A DNA stretch of 64,000 nt from Cohaesibacter sp. ES.047. Lineage in GTDB: Bacteria > Pseudomonadota > Alphaproteobacteria > Rhizobiales > Cohaesibacteraceae. The position numbers and the translations under genes are program-made. Below, piece by piece: positions 45,284 through 55,728 of this stretch. Under the pieces are notes generated by a model that was not told the origin of the DNA, searched no databases, and saw only the letters and a program-made list of their open reading frames with translations. Where the stretch lies: NCBI RefSeq assembly GCF_900215505.1, contig NZ_LT907844.1, positions 3,426,001 to 3,490,000 of the forward strand. Direction: 5' to 3'. The number at the start of each line of letters is the position of its first letter. The first letter of the stretch is position 1.

Positions 45284-45363
45284 CTTCGCCTGATCCCCGT
45301 CGCAAGCCATCGGTGGCATTGTCATTCATTGTCACAAAACGCGCAACAACCGCGCTCAATGAT

Positions 45364-45379
45364 TGTTACATCTGCGACA
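45364..45379. promoter_or_regulatory. NifA site upstream of nifB
   Basis: TGT-TACATCTGCG-ACA, a full TGT-N10-ACA match, 68-83 bases upstream of the nifB -24 GG. Confidence 0.82.
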
Positions 45380-45445
45380 AAAATCAGGTCTTTGCGGCAT
45401 ATGAAAAATACATTAAATTCAATAACATAAAATAACTTTCGCGTG

Positions 45446-45461
45446 TGGCACAGCCCTTGCA
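45446..45461 (+). promoter_or_regulatory. Sigma-54 promoter of the nifB operon
   Basis: TGGCACAGCCCTTGCA fits the consensus TGGCAC-N5-TTGCA exactly. Its presence rules out a nifB start at 45445 and places translation at 45511. Confidence 0.92.
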
Positions 45462-45510
45462 AAGCATCCTTCAAAGCAGAAATGCAACGAACCGGAAAGG
45501 ATGCCATGCG

Positions 45511-47124
45511 ATGGAGTTTTCGGACCATGAAGCCGATCATAATGGCGACGGATGCACGCAAGTATCCTGCGGCAGCTCGCAGGATCATGTTGCAGAACTT
45601 CCTGAAAGCATCCGGGAGAAGGTCAAGAACCATCCCTGCTATTCCGAAGAAGCCCACCATCATTATGCCCGCATGCATGTGGCCGTGGCTCCGTCCTGTA
45701 ACATCCAGTGCAACTACTGCAATCGCAAATATGATTGCGCCAATGAAAGCCGCCCCGGCGTCGTCTCCGAATTGTTGACACCGGATCAGGCAGTCAAGAA
45801 GACACTGGCCGTCGCCGCGACCATTCCCCAGATGACCGTTCTGGGTGTGGCGGGGCCGGGCGACCCGCTCGCCAACCCCGAACGCACCTTCGAGACCTTC
45901 CGCCAACTGACGGACAAAGCGCCCGACATCAAACTGTGCGTGTCGACCAATGGACTCTCTTTGCCTGATTGCGTGGATGAACTCGCCAAACACAATGTCG
46001 ACCACGTGACCATCACCATCAATGCCGTCGATCCGGAGGTCGCCGCCAAGATCTATCCGTGGATCTATTGGAACAACCGCCGCATGCGCGGCGTCAAGGC
46101 GGCCAAGATCCTCATTGAACGCCAGCAGAAGGGGCTGGAAATGCTCATCGAGCGCGGCATTCTGGTCAAGGTCAACTCGGTCCTGATCCCCGGCGTCAAC
46201 GACGAGCATCTCAAAGAAGTCAGCAAGGTCATCAAGTCCAAGGGCGCATTCCTGCACAATGTCATGCCGCTGATCGCGGAAGCCGAACACGGCACATATT
46301 ATGGCGTCATGGGACAGCGTAGCCCCAACCAGCAGGAACTGACCGCGCTTCAGGACGCCTGTGGTGATATGAATATGATGCGCCATTGCCGTCAATGCCG
46401 CGCCGATGCGGTTGGCCTGCTTGGTGAGGATCGCGGCGAGGAATTCTCGCTCGCCAAAATCGAGGATATGGATATCGATTACGAAGCGGCCATTCTCAAG
46501 CGCGCCGAGGTGCAACAGGGCATTGAGGCCGAGCGAACCCGCAAGAAAGAGCGTCACGAAAATCTCAAGCAACAGCTTGCGACATCCGGCAGCCGGACAC
46601 TTTTTACCTACAATGGCCAGACCACCGAGGAACGCGCCAAGGCAAGCCTCTCCAACAGCAATGCTATCCCTTCGCATTTGGCAGCTGCCCTTGGCGGCGC
46701 AACTGATGCCCCAACCCCCGTGCCATCAAGCAGCCGTCCGGTCTTCATGGCCGTGGCGAGCAGCGGGCAGGGGGTCATCAATCAGCATTTCGGCCATGCC
46801 AAGGAATTCATGATCTATGAGGCCTCCCCGCGCGGGGCTCGCTTTGTCGGCCATCGCAAGACTGAACAATATTGCGGCGGCGACATGACCTGCGGCGATG
46901 CGGAAACCTCACTGCAAAAGACTATCCGCATGCTTTCCGATTGCGAGGCGGTGCTCTGCTCCAAGATCGGTTACGAGCCGTGGGACCAACTGGAAGCGGC
47001 GGGCATTGTGCCGAGTGGTGAGCATGCCATGGAGCCGATCGCCAAGGCGGTCATGGATGTCTATCTCGAGATGTTTGAAGCCGGCTCGCTCGCAGACAAC
47101 GCAACCCGGCCCCTGACGGCGTAA
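45511..47124 (+). CDS. nifB: NifB, FeMo-cofactor biosynthesis radical SAM enzyme
   Basis: Builds the 8Fe-9S-C precursor (NifB-co) of FeMo-co. A 537-residue, two-domain form: radical SAM core with CNIQCNYC (C63-x3-C67-x2-C70), preceded by extra Cys ligands (C43 in NHPCYSEEAHH), and a C-terminal NifX-like domain from about residue 410 (FMAVASSGQGVINQHFGHAK). ATG 45511 is the first in-frame start after the sigma-54 promoter, with a GGAAAGG site. First gene of an operon with a ferredoxin, a flavodiiron protein, two 2Fe-2S ferredoxins and nifQ. Confidence 0.97.
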   Translation: MEFSDHEADHNGDGCTQVSCGSSQDHVAELPESIREKVKNHPCYSEEAHHHYARMHVAVAPSCNIQCNYCNRKYDCANESRPGVVSELLTPDQAVKKTLAVAATIPQMTVLGVAGPGDPLANPERTFETFRQLTDKAPDIKLCVSTNGLSLPDCVDELAKHNVDHVTITINAVDPEVAAKIYPWIYWNNRRMRGVKAAKILIERQQKGLEMLIERGILVKVNSVLIPGVNDEHLKEVSKVIKSKGAFLHNVMPLIAEAEHGTYYGVMGQRSPNQQELTALQDACGDMNMMRHCRQCRADAVGLLGEDRGEEFSLAKIEDMDIDYEAAILKRAEVQQGIEAERTRKKERHENLKQQLATSGSRTLFTYNGQTTEERAKASLSNSNAIPSHLAAALGGATDAPTPVPSSSRPVFMAVASSGQGVINQHFGHAKEFMIYEASPRGARFVGHRKTEQYCGGDMTCGDAETSLQKTIRMLSDCEAVLCSKIGYEPWDQLEAAGIVPSGEHAMEPIAKAVMDVYLEMFEAGSLADNATRPLTA

Positions 47125-47134
47125 GGAGAGAGCA

Positions 47135-47410
47135 ATGAGCTATTCGATCACCGATCTTTGCGTCAATTGCCACGCCTGTATGGACGTCTGTCCGTCCAAG
47201 GCTATCAGTCAGGGCGAAGCGCATTTCGTCGTCTCATCCAAGACCTGCACCCATTGCGAGGGCGATCATGCGGACGCTCAGTGCGCAAGTATATGCCCTG
47301 TTGAAGGCGCCATTCTCAATGACTTCGGTGAGGTTGTGAACCCGCCGGGCTCCCTGACAGGCATCCCGCCTCAACTAATCCGGGAACTTGTCGCACAGGG
47401 AATTCTCTAG
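47135..47410 (+). CDS. 2[4Fe-4S] ferredoxin linked to nifB (FdxN type)
   Basis: A 91-residue ferredoxin with CVNCHACMDVCP (C-x2-C-x2-C-x3-C) and a second site CTHCEGDHADAQCASICP, whose longer C-x2-C-x8-C-x3-C loop is typical of nif-associated ferredoxins. It starts 10 bases after nifB and probably feeds electrons to NifB or to nitrogenase reductase. Confidence 0.9.
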   Translation: MSYSITDLCVNCHACMDVCPSKAISQGEAHFVVSSKTCTHCEGDHADAQCASICPVEGAILNDFGEVVNPPGSLTGIPPQLIRELVAQGIL

Positions 47411-47420
47411 GACCAAACAC

Positions 47421-48683
47421 ATGCCAAGCAAGGCTATGACTGCAGTTGAAATCGCCGAAAATGTGCACTGGATCGGGGCTCTTGACCCCGAGCTGCGCAC
47501 CTTCGATCTGATTTTGAAGACCGCCAACGGCACCACCTACAATGCCTATGCGGTGCGGGGCACGGACGGGGTTGCCATCATCGATACGGTCAAGGAGGAA
47601 TTCTCTGATGAGTTTTTCGCCCGTCTTGAGCAAACCTGCCGCTACGATGAAATCACCACACTTGTTCTCAATCACATGGAGCCGGACCACGCTGGTGCGG
47701 TTCCTGAGCTGATGCGCCGCGCGCCACAGGCTCATATCTATATTTCCCAGCGCGGAATGAAGCTTCTGCACGCTACGCTTAAGGACGAGCTGGAAAACTA
47801 CAGCTACACCATGACTGCGGATGGCGAAGAGATCGACCTAGGCTGTCGGACGATGCAGTTCATCCACACGCCCTATCTCCATTGGCCCGAGACCAAATGC
47901 ACCTGGTTGCCCAAAGAGAAGATCCTCTTTTCCTGCGATGTCTTTGGCAGTCATTTCTGCGATGACCGGCTCTATAACGATCTTGTCGGCGATTTCCGTT
48001 TTTCGTTCGAATATTACTTCCGCCACATCATGCGACCCTTCAAGCGTTGGGTGCTGGAGGGCATGGACAAGATCGAGCCGCTCGAACCGGTCCTGATCGC
48101 CCCCTCCCATGGTCCAATCCTGCGCGATAAACCCATGGACTATGTCCGCTCGTACCGGGCGCTATCTCATTCCTATCTACCCAACGAAGTTGAGGGCAAG
48201 GACAAGAGCCTCTTGATCTTTTACATGAGCGCCTATGGAGCAACCGCCGAAATGGCCCGCTCTGTCTATCAGGGCGCTGGCGCGATCGATGGTGTGCGTG
48301 TCTCGCTTTATGATCTGCAGGGCGGTGAGGTCGAGCCCTTTGTCGATCTGATCGAAAGCGCCGACTGTATGGTCTTCGGTTCACCAACCATCAATGGCGA
48401 CGCCGTGAAACCCGTCTGGGATGTCCTTGCCTCGCTGATTTCCATCGAAACAAAAGGAAAGATGGGCGGAGCGTTCGGATCCTACGGTTGGTCTGGCGAG
48501 GCCGTTCCCATGATCGAGGACCGTTTGCGCGGCCTCAAGATGCGCGTGCCCGAAAAGGGTTTGCGTATCAAGTTTCATCCAACTGAACAGGAGCTTGACG
48601 ACTGCGTTTCCTTCGGTCGCGCGATAGCCGAGTCCTTGTCTGGCAAGGCGAAGCCGAAAGTCATCGACTTCGCGGATCTATGA
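47421..48683 (+). CDS. Flavodiiron protein (A-type flavoprotein, oxygen or NO reductase)
   Basis: A 420-residue two-domain flavodiiron protein. The N-terminal MBL-like domain holds diiron ligands in LNHMEPDH (H85, E87, D89, H90) and further His/Asp in PYLHWPETK, SCDVFGSHF and APSHGPILRD. The C-terminal flavodoxin domain begins LLIFYMSAYGATAEMA and has VFGSPTINGDAVKP for FMN. It reduces O2 to water or NO to N2O. Placed in the nifB operon right after a ferredoxin, it is best read as an oxygen scavenger protecting cofactor synthesis. ATG 47421 has AGGA upstream; ATG 47436 is an alternative. Confidence 0.9.
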   Translation: MPSKAMTAVEIAENVHWIGALDPELRTFDLILKTANGTTYNAYAVRGTDGVAIIDTVKEEFSDEFFARLEQTCRYDEITTLVLNHMEPDHAGAVPELMRRAPQAHIYISQRGMKLLHATLKDELENYSYTMTADGEEIDLGCRTMQFIHTPYLHWPETKCTWLPKEKILFSCDVFGSHFCDDRLYNDLVGDFRFSFEYYFRHIMRPFKRWVLEGMDKIEPLEPVLIAPSHGPILRDKPMDYVRSYRALSHSYLPNEVEGKDKSLLIFYMSAYGATAEMARSVYQGAGAIDGVRVSLYDLQGGEVEPFVDLIESADCMVFGSPTINGDAVKPVWDVLASLISIETKGKMGGAFGSYGWSGEAVPMIEDRLRGLKMRVPEKGLRIKFHPTEQELDDCVSFGRAIAESLSGKAKPKVIDFADL

Positions 48684-48761
48684 AGGTTTCCGAAGTTGCG
48701 CTCGCCCGGGATTGCGGGGAGGCAGGTGAGGAGAACAAAGCCATGTTGCATAGCGTCTTGA

Positions 48762-49100
<339 letters not shown>

Positions 49101-49172
49101 GGCCGATCAAGTGCTGCACGCAAAGCGCTTCATCGGAGCGCTCCGAGCAGACATATGAAAAGGACCAGAGAG

Positions 49173-49532
49173 ATGCCGAAAATCATCTTCCAGCATCCCG
49201 AATTCGACGAAATGGAAATCTACGCCCCTGCCGCGAGCCACAAGAAGACGGTTCTCTCGCTGGCAAAGGAACACAACATTCCCGTTCGCTTTGATTGTGG
49301 CGATGGCGAATGTGGCTCCTGCGTCATCAAGGTGACCGACATCGACGGCGGACCCACCCACATGGGTGTCCACATGACAGACAAGGAAAAAACCGTGTTG
49401 CGCGAAATCGGCAAGCTGACAAAGGATCAGCTTGAAAAGGTGATCGTCAATGACATGCCGAGCGACTGGCGCCTCGCCTGCCAGATGATCGTACGCGACG
49501 AAGACATCCGCATCACCTATGAGCGTGCATGA
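49173..49532 (+). CDS. 2Fe-2S ferredoxin (plant type), second of two
   Basis: A 119-residue ferredoxin: FDCGDGECGSC (C42, C47, C50) and WRLACQM for the fourth ligand. It is divergent from the first copy and has a longer helical insert (TDKEKTVLREIGKLTKDQLE). Its stop overlaps the nifQ start (ATGATG). Start at ATG 49173 is favoured; ATG 49155 adds six residues. Confidence 0.9.
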   Translation: MPKIIFQHPEFDEMEIYAPAASHKKTVLSLAKEHNIPVRFDCGDGECGSCVIKVTDIDGGPTHMGVHMTDKEKTVLREIGKLTKDQLEKVIVNDMPSDWRLACQMIVRDEDIRITYERA

Positions 49533-50131
49533 TGTATGGTCGTTTTGAGGATGTGTCCGATCATTCGGTGTCCTTGCATCAGGCGCTTTACCAGCGCCTG
49601 ATGGGCCATGCCCTGAAGGATGATCCGAATGCTTTGTTTCTCTCCGAGATTCTGGCCAGCTGGCTGGCTGGCGAGGGAGCGATGCCGCGAGATCTGGGGC
49701 TGGAAAGACCAGATTTCGATGCGATGCTTGCGTGCTTGTTTCCCGGCATGGCCCCGCCCGAGACGAGCGCGCAAAGCCGGATCGAACCCGAACGCGGGCC
49801 AGAGCTTGATGATGTGAAAAGCCTCCTGCTTGAGCATCGCACGGGTCGCTCCGAAGCGGAAATCTGGGTTGCCCAGATTGTCGCGACCGGTTGCATGGGC
49901 TCGGACCATCTCTGGACTGATCTCGGCCTTTTCTCGCGCAAGACCCTCGGTACAATGCTCAAACACAATTTCTGCGCTCTGGCCGAGTTGAACGACAAGA
50001 ATATGCGCTGGAAGAAATTCTTCTACCGTCAGCTTTGTGCCAAGGAGGGCTTTATCCTCTGCCGCTCCCCCAGTTGCGAAACCTGCTCGGAGTATAAGGT
50101 CTGTTTTGCTGAAGACGGCCAGTTTGAATAG
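49529..50131 (+). CDS. nifQ: NifQ, molybdenum donor for FeMo-cofactor
   Basis: A 200-residue protein ending in the NifQ Fe-S-Mo motif CRSPSCETCSEYKVC (C178-x4-C183-x2-C186-x5-C192). It carries a Mo-Fe-S cluster and supplies Mo during FeMo-co assembly on NifEN. The internal GSDHLWTDLGLFSRKTLGTM and AELNDKNMRWKKFFYRQLC segments match the family. Last gene of the nifB operon. Confidence 0.93.
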   Translation: MMYGRFEDVSDHSVSLHQALYQRLMGHALKDDPNALFLSEILASWLAGEGAMPRDLGLERPDFDAMLACLFPGMAPPETSAQSRIEPERGPELDDVKSLLLEHRTGRSEAEIWVAQIVATGCMGSDHLWTDLGLFSRKTLGTMLKHNFCALAELNDKNMRWKKFFYRQLCAKEGFILCRSPSCETCSEYKVCFAEDGQFE

Positions 50132-50185
50132 GTGCCAGTCTGTATAGGTGCCAGTACGAAGAGATGCCGGTTCGAAGAGGCATTT
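50122..50185 (+). repeat. Degenerate 16-bp tandem repeat over the nifQ stop
   Basis: Four units of 16 bases beginning GTTTGAATAGGTGCCA, GTCTGTATAGGTGCCA, GTACGAAGAGATGCCG, GTTCGAAGAGGCATTT. The first unit contains the nifQ stop codon. The units decay rightward into a hairpin. Confidence 0.6.
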
Positions 50186-50215
50186 GTGCGCCGCTCAAAC
50201 TGAAGGGCGCACAAA
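50183..50215. terminator. Hairpin between convergent nifQ and SIR2-like gene
   Basis: Perfect 10-bp stem TTTGTGCGCC / GGCGCACAAA with a 13-base loop. No long T-run, but the position at a convergent junction supports a terminator role for either strand. Confidence 0.6.
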
Positions 50216-50235
50216 GGAATGGGGCCGCCTGCTCA

Positions 50236-51087
50236 TCAGGCCGCAACCGTGCCCCGTGTTTCCTCAAGGAATGCAGGCACATCCATCTCGATGATCTCGA
50301 TCTTCTTTTTCTTGCAATAGCGCCGTTCCTTCTCGGTTGGCTCGGCGATCAGCGCCCAGCCAGCAGGCTCGGCAGCGTCGTGGATGATGTCTGACATCAC
50401 CATGCGCTCGGTATCGCGCGTGAAGCGCATGCCAAGAAACAGATATTGCTTGCCCTTGCGATAATCCTTGATAAAGGACGGTACGCCAAAGCCCCCCATC
50501 AACTCGGTGATATAGTCGACAAAGTCGGCATCCGACGCAATATAGGTCGGCTGCGGGGCAGGGGAGCCAAGCGGTTTGAACAGCTTGGGCAGTCCGAACG
50601 CAGCCGTTTCAACTGTGACCGCACGATAGCTCTCGCCATCATATTCATTGAGGATATACCGGAAGTCCGTCCCTCCGACCCGCGCCACTCCTTGAATGAG
50701 CAGATGCGGCTTATCGGCGAAACTGTCCTGCAACTGTGTGTCACGGTTGATGTCGATGACATAGGCAGGCTTGATATCCTTCAGCCAATCATGCAGGGCC
50801 GCCCGCGTCCATTCCTGCTCGCCATAAAGCTTGGTCAGAAACTGTTCAATAAACCGCCGTCCGCGCTTGAGTTCCTGGTTCATCGCCGCGCGGGGGAATT
50901 CATACATCAGCTTGGGGGCCATGGGACGTCCGCGGTTCATGGTTATGATCAGGCTGTCACTGTCCGCAGGCATGGCATCGCCGGAGACCGCATGTTTAAC
51001 GTCAAACAACACGCCCGGCCCCAGATAGGGAACCACATCGCCGCAGGCGATCTTGCCGATAATGTCTTGAAGGTCTGGATGAGCCAT
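50236..51087 (-). CDS. SIR2-like domain protein between nifQ and nifH
   Basis: A 283-residue protein resembling the SIR2_2 group of NAD-binding Rossmann proteins. The N-terminal CGDVVPYLGPGVLFDV takes the place of the GAGxS loop; further segments YVIDINRDTQLQDSF and YLFLGMRFTRDTERMVM fit this fold. The classical sirtuin catalytic histidine context is not evident, so deacylase activity is doubtful. A C-terminal KKKKIEIIEMD strand follows a KERRYCKKKK patch. ATG 51087 has GAGGACGGA. It lies divergent from nifH with a 450-base shared region containing NifA sites. Role in nitrogen fixation is suggested only by position. Confidence 0.6.
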   Translation of the reverse strand: MAHPDLQDIIGKIACGDVVPYLGPGVLFDVKHAVSGDAMPADSDSLIITMNRGRPMAPKLMYEFPRAAMNQELKRGRRFIEQFLTKLYGEQEWTRAALHDWLKDIKPAYVIDINRDTQLQDSFADKPHLLIQGVARVGGTDFRYILNEYDGESYRAVTVETAAFGLPKLFKPLGSPAPQPTYIASDADFVDYITELMGGFGVPSFIKDYRKGKQYLFLGMRFTRDTERMVMSDIIHDAAEPAGWALIAEPTEKERRYCKKKKIEIIEMDVPAFLEETRGTVAA

Positions 51088-51203
51088 TCCGTCCTCACTT
51101 GTTTCTCTACTCTGTTGACACAATAGCAAAGCAAGAACCGAACCAAGTGCAAATGGATCACCTAAGCTGTTGAATTGATGCGAACTTGCATGATTTCACG
51201 TTT

Positions 51204-51219
51204 TGTCGCAAACAGGACA
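51204..51219. promoter_or_regulatory. Distal NifA site upstream of nifH
   Basis: TGT-CGCAAACAGG-ACA, exact TGT-N10-ACA. It is about 225-240 bases upstream of the nifH -24 element and about 120 from the divergent SIR2-like start. Confidence 0.65.
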
Positions 51220-51325
51220 AATCCTGCCTTTGTCGTCTTTTCACCGTCGTTGTTGGCGGGATTTCTTGCAGACTCCAGATAAGAGGCAGGCGGCTTGGAA
51301 AACCTGACAAACGCGACAGACAATC

Positions 51326-51341
51326 TGTCGACTGTCCGACA
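51326..51341. promoter_or_regulatory. Proximal NifA site upstream of nifH
   Basis: TGT-CGACTGTCCG-ACA, about 102-117 bases upstream of the -24 GG, the usual distance for NifA activation. Confidence 0.85.
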
Positions 51342-51406
51342 AACAAAGCGGGTTTATGTCGCCATCCAAACCCACGTAAAAACCCGTAATAGAAATATTG
51401 TTATAA

Positions 51407-52426
<1,020 letters not shown>

Positions 52427-52453
52427 CTTCGTTTTCACCCCAACTGTTGATCA

Positions 52454-52480
52454 AGGTGTGGGGCAGATTAGCCCTCACCT
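52454..52480 (+). other. nifH-nifD intercistronic hairpin
   Basis: AGGTG-T-GGGGC / GCCC-T-CACCT, an interrupted 9-bp stem between nifH and nifD. Such hairpins can raise the nifH:nifD message ratio by protecting the nifH 3' end; that role is inferred. Confidence 0.6.
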
Positions 52481-52500
52481 TTGCCACGGGACCTCAAGTC

Positions 52501-53973
52501 ATGACCAATCTGACGAAAGACGAGACCGAAGCCCTCATCCAGGAGGTGCTTGAAGTCTATCCTGAGAAAGCGCGCAAAGAGCGTGCTTCACACCTGACCC
52601 TCAATGATCAGGAAGTCGAGAAATCCAGCAAGTGCATTACGTCCAACCGTAAATCCCAGCCCGGCGTTATGACCATCCGCGGCTGTGCCTATGCCGGCTC
52701 TCGCGGCGTGGTCTGGGGTCCGGTCAAAGATATGATCCATATCTCGCACGGTCCTGTTGGCTGCGGTCAATATTCCCGCGCTGGTCGCCGCAACTATTAT
52801 GTCGGCACCACGGGCGTGAACACTTTCACCACGATGAACTTCACGTCTGATTTTCAGGAAAAGGACATTGTTTTCGGCGGTGACAAGAAACTCAACAAGC
52901 TGATCGATGAAATCGAAATGCTGTTCCCCTTGTCAAAGGGAACCACCATCCAGTCCGAATGCCCCATCGGCTTGATTGGTGACGATATTGAAGCCGTTGC
53001 CAAGAACAAGTCGGAAGAGCATAGCAAGACCATGGTTCCCGTCCGCTGCGAAGGCTTTCGCGGTGTGTCCCAGTCCCTTGGCCACCATATTGCCAACGAT
53101 GCCATCCGTGACTGGGTGATTGATCCGGCAACGGGCAAGGAATTCGAAGCAACCGATTATGACGTCACCATCATCGGTGACTACAACATCGGCGGCGACG
53201 CATGGGCGTCCCGCATTCTGCTCGAAGAAATGGGCCTGCGTGTGATTGCTCAGTGGTCTGGTGACGGCACTTTGGCTGAAATGGAAAACACACCAAAAGC
53301 CAAGCTTAACCTGCTCCACTGCTACCGCTCCATGAACTACATCTCCCGCTATATGGAAGAGAAGTTCGGTGTGCCCTGGATGGAATATAACTTCTTTGGC
53401 CCCACCAAGATCGAAGAAGCCCTCAGAGCCATTGCTGATCGCTTTGATGACAAGATCAAGGAAGGCGCCGAGCGCGTCATCGAGAAATACAAGCCGCAAT
53501 GGCAGGCCGTGGTCGACAAATATCGCCCGCGTCTGGAAGGCAAACGGGTCATGCTTTATGTCGGCGGTCTTCGCCCGCGCCACATCATCGGCGCCTATGA
53601 AGATCTGGGCATGGAAGTTGTCGGAACCGGTTACGAATTCGCCCACAACGATGACTATGACCGCACCATTCCGGAGATGGGCAATGCGACCCTGATCTAT
53701 GATGACGTGACTGGCTACGAGTTCGAAGAGTTCGTCAAGCGCGTCAAGCCTGATCTCATCGGCTCCGGCATCAAGGAAAAATACATCTTCCAGAAGATGG
53801 GCATTCCGTTCCGCCAGATGCACTCGTGGGACTATTCCGGCCCATACCACGGCTATGACGGCTTCGCCATCTTCGCACGCGACATGGACATGACGCTGAA
53901 CAATCCCTGTTGGGACAGCATCACACCACCATGGAAACGTGCTGGCGATCCGGCTGCGATCGCAGCGGAATAA
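52501..53973 (+). CDS. nifD: NifD, nitrogenase MoFe protein alpha chain
   Basis: A 490-residue subunit carrying FeMo-co and half the P-cluster. P-cluster cysteines are in [11 protein letters not shown] and [10 protein letters not shown]; FeMo-co ligands are the cysteine in [11 protein letters not shown] and the histidine in [26 protein letters not shown] carries the substrate-site Gln/His. The start [14 protein letters not shown] at 52501 is family-like; a TTG at 52447 would read through the hairpin. Confidence 0.98.
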   Translation: MTNLTKDETEALIQEVLEVYPEKARKERASHLTLNDQEVEKSSKCITSNRKSQPGVMTIRGCAYAGSRGVVWGPVKDMIHISHGPVGCGQYSRAGRRNYYVGTTGVNTFTTMNFTSDFQEKDIVFGGDKKLNKLIDEIEMLFPLSKGTTIQSECPIGLIGDDIEAVAKNKSEEHSKTMVPVRCEGFRGVSQSLGHHIANDAIRDWVIDPATGKEFEATDYDVTIIGDYNIGGDAWASRILLEEMGLRVIAQWSGDGTLAEMENTPKAKLNLLHCYRSMNYISRYMEEKFGVPWMEYNFFGPTKIEEALRAIADRFDDKIKEGAERVIEKYKPQWQAVVDKYRPRLEGKRVMLYVGGLRPRHIIGAYEDLGMEVVGTGYEFAHNDDYDRTIPEMGNATLIYDDVTGYEFEEFVKRVKPDLIGSGIKEKYIFQKMGIPFRQMHSWDYSGPYHGYDGFAIFARDMDMTLNNPCWDSITPPWKRAGDPAAIAAE

Positions 53974-53984
53974 GCATTGGCCCG

Positions 53985-54020
53985 GGTCGGCCCTGTCTCC
54001 TGATTTAGCGGCGGCCGACC
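53985..54020 (+). other. nifD-nifK intercistronic hairpin
   Basis: Perfect 8-bp inverted repeat GGTCGGCC / GGCCGACC with a 20-base loop, 55 bases before nifK. No T-run; likely an mRNA stability element. Confidence 0.55.
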
Positions 54021-54075
54021 TCCCTCTCTCAAACCTTTCGCCCGTCCACGCATGAGTGGCGCGAAGGAGGACCAA

Positions 54076-55647
54076 ATGAGTCAGACTGTAGAGAATATCA
54101 AACCTAGCTATCCTCTCTTCCGTGATGAGGATTACAAAGACACGCTCACCAACAAGCAGGCCCTTTTCGAAGAGAAGGCCGATGCGGACAAGATCGCAGA
54201 AGTCTTCACCTGGACGACGACCGAGGAATACAAGGAGCTGAACTTCTCCCGTGAGGCTCTGACGATCAACCCGGCCAAGGCCTGCCAGCCGCTCGGTGCC
54301 GTGCTCTGCTCGCTCGGGTTCGAAAATGCCCTGCCTTATGTGCACGGCTCCCAAGGCTGCGTTGCCTACTTCCGCACCTACTTCAACCGCCATTTCAAGG
54401 AACCGATTGCCTGCGTATCGGATTCCATGATCGAGGACGCCGCCGTCTTCGGTGGTCAGAAGAACATGTTTGATGGTCTTGAAAATGCTCAGGCGCTCTA
54501 CAAGCCCGACATGATCATGGTCTCCACCACGTGCATGGCCGAAGTCATCGGCGATGACCTCAACGCCTTCATCGGCAATGCCCGCAAGGAAGGCCACATC
54601 GCCGAAGACTATCCGGTTCCCTTCGCTCACACACCCAGCTTCGTTGGTTCTCACACCACCGGTTGGGACAATATGTTTGAAGGCACAATCCGCTACTTCA
54701 CCCTCAATCACATGGAAGACAAGGAAGTTGGCAAGAACGGCAAGATCAACATCGTGCCGGGCTTTGAAACCTACCTTGGCAACTATCGCGTGATGCATCG
54801 CTATATGCAGGAAATGGGTGTCGAATACTCGCTTCTTTGCGATCCCTCCGAGGTGCTCGATACCCCTGCCGACGGCAAGTATCGCATGTATTCCGGTGGC
54901 ACCACGCAGGATGAAGTCAAGGACGCTCCGAACGCTAAAGACACCCTGCTACTGCAGCCTTGGCAACTGATCAAGACCCGCAAATACACCAAGGGTACCT
55001 GGAAACACGAGACCCCGGCCATCAACATCCCGATGGGCCTCAAATCGACCGATGAATTCCTGATGAAGGTGGCCGAGATCTCTGGCAAGGACATCCCGGC
55101 GTCGATTGAACTGGAGCGTGGCCGCCTTGTCGATATGATGACCGACAGTCACGCATGGCTTCATGGCAAGAAATATGCGCTGTGGGGTGATGCTGATTTC
55201 GTTATGGGCATGACGACCTTCCTGCTTGAGCTAGGTGCAGAACCGCGTCACATCATCTGCCACCACGCTAACAAGCGCTGGAAGAAGGCGATGGACAAAA
55301 TCCTCTCCGAAAGCCCTTACGGCAAGGATTGCGAAGTGCACAACGGCAAGGATCTGTGGCACATGCGCTCGCTGGTCTTCACCGACAAGCCCGACTTCAT
55401 GATCGGCAATTCCTACGGCAAGTTCATTGAACGCGACACCCTGTTCAAGGGCGAAGAGTTCCGTGTTCCGCTCATCCGCATCGGTTTCCCGATCTTTGAT
55501 CGCCATCACCTGCATCGCTCCACCACGCTGGGCTATGAAGGGGCCATGACCATCCTGACCACCCTGACCAACGCTGTTCTTGAGCAGTTGGACAAGGAAA
55601 CTATGGGCATGGGCACCACAGACTACAACTACGATTTGGTTCGCTAG
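54076..55647 (+). CDS. nifK: NifK, nitrogenase MoFe protein beta chain
   Basis: A 523-residue subunit. P-cluster cysteines are in NPAKACQPLGAVL and VHGSQGCVAYFR; the DSMIEDAAVFGGQKNM and TTCMAEVIGDD segments are classic NifK. Start at 54076 has a perfect GAAGGAGG site, which excludes ATG 54052. The length includes the usual N-terminal extension that wraps around the alpha chain. Confidence 0.98.
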   Translation: MSQTVENIKPSYPLFRDEDYKDTLTNKQALFEEKADADKIAEVFTWTTTEEYKELNFSREALTINPAKACQPLGAVLCSLGFENALPYVHGSQGCVAYFRTYFNRHFKEPIACVSDSMIEDAAVFGGQKNMFDGLENAQALYKPDMIMVSTTCMAEVIGDDLNAFIGNARKEGHIAEDYPVPFAHTPSFVGSHTTGWDNMFEGTIRYFTLNHMEDKEVGKNGKINIVPGFETYLGNYRVMHRYMQEMGVEYSLLCDPSEVLDTPADGKYRMYSGGTTQDEVKDAPNAKDTLLLQPWQLIKTRKYTKGTWKHETPAINIPMGLKSTDEFLMKVAEISGKDIPASIELERGRLVDMMTDSHAWLHGKKYALWGDADFVMGMTTFLLELGAEPRHIICHHANKRWKKAMDKILSESPYGKDCEVHNGKDLWHMRSLVFTDKPDFMIGNSYGKFIERDTLFKGEEFRVPLIRIGFPIFDRHHLHRSTTLGYEGAMTILTTLTNAVLEQLDKETMGMGTTDYNYDLVR

Positions 55648-55668
55648 CTCTGTGCAATTTGATCCTCC

Positions 55669-55706
55669 CAGCCCCCTCATCGCCAATGCGCGTGATGGGG
55701 GGGGGG
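55669..55706 (+). repeat. G10 tract and hairpin between nifK and nifT
   Basis: CCCCCTCATC pairs with GATGGGGGG (one U-G wobble), and the 3' arm ends in an uninterrupted run of ten G (55697-55706). The hairpin probably dampens transcription into nifT; the homopolymer is a likely slippage hot spot. Confidence 0.6.
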
Positions 55707-55728
55707 CGGGTTTGACAAGGAGACCCTC

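Noticed and set aside
45322..46677. 451-codon minus-strand frame over nifB
   Set aside because: Lies wholly against nifB and its promoter, with no ribosome site or recognisable motif.
52933..54798. 621-codon open frame on the minus strand across nifD/nifK
   Set aside because: It is an antisense shadow of strongly conserved nifD and nifK coding sequence and shows no domain.
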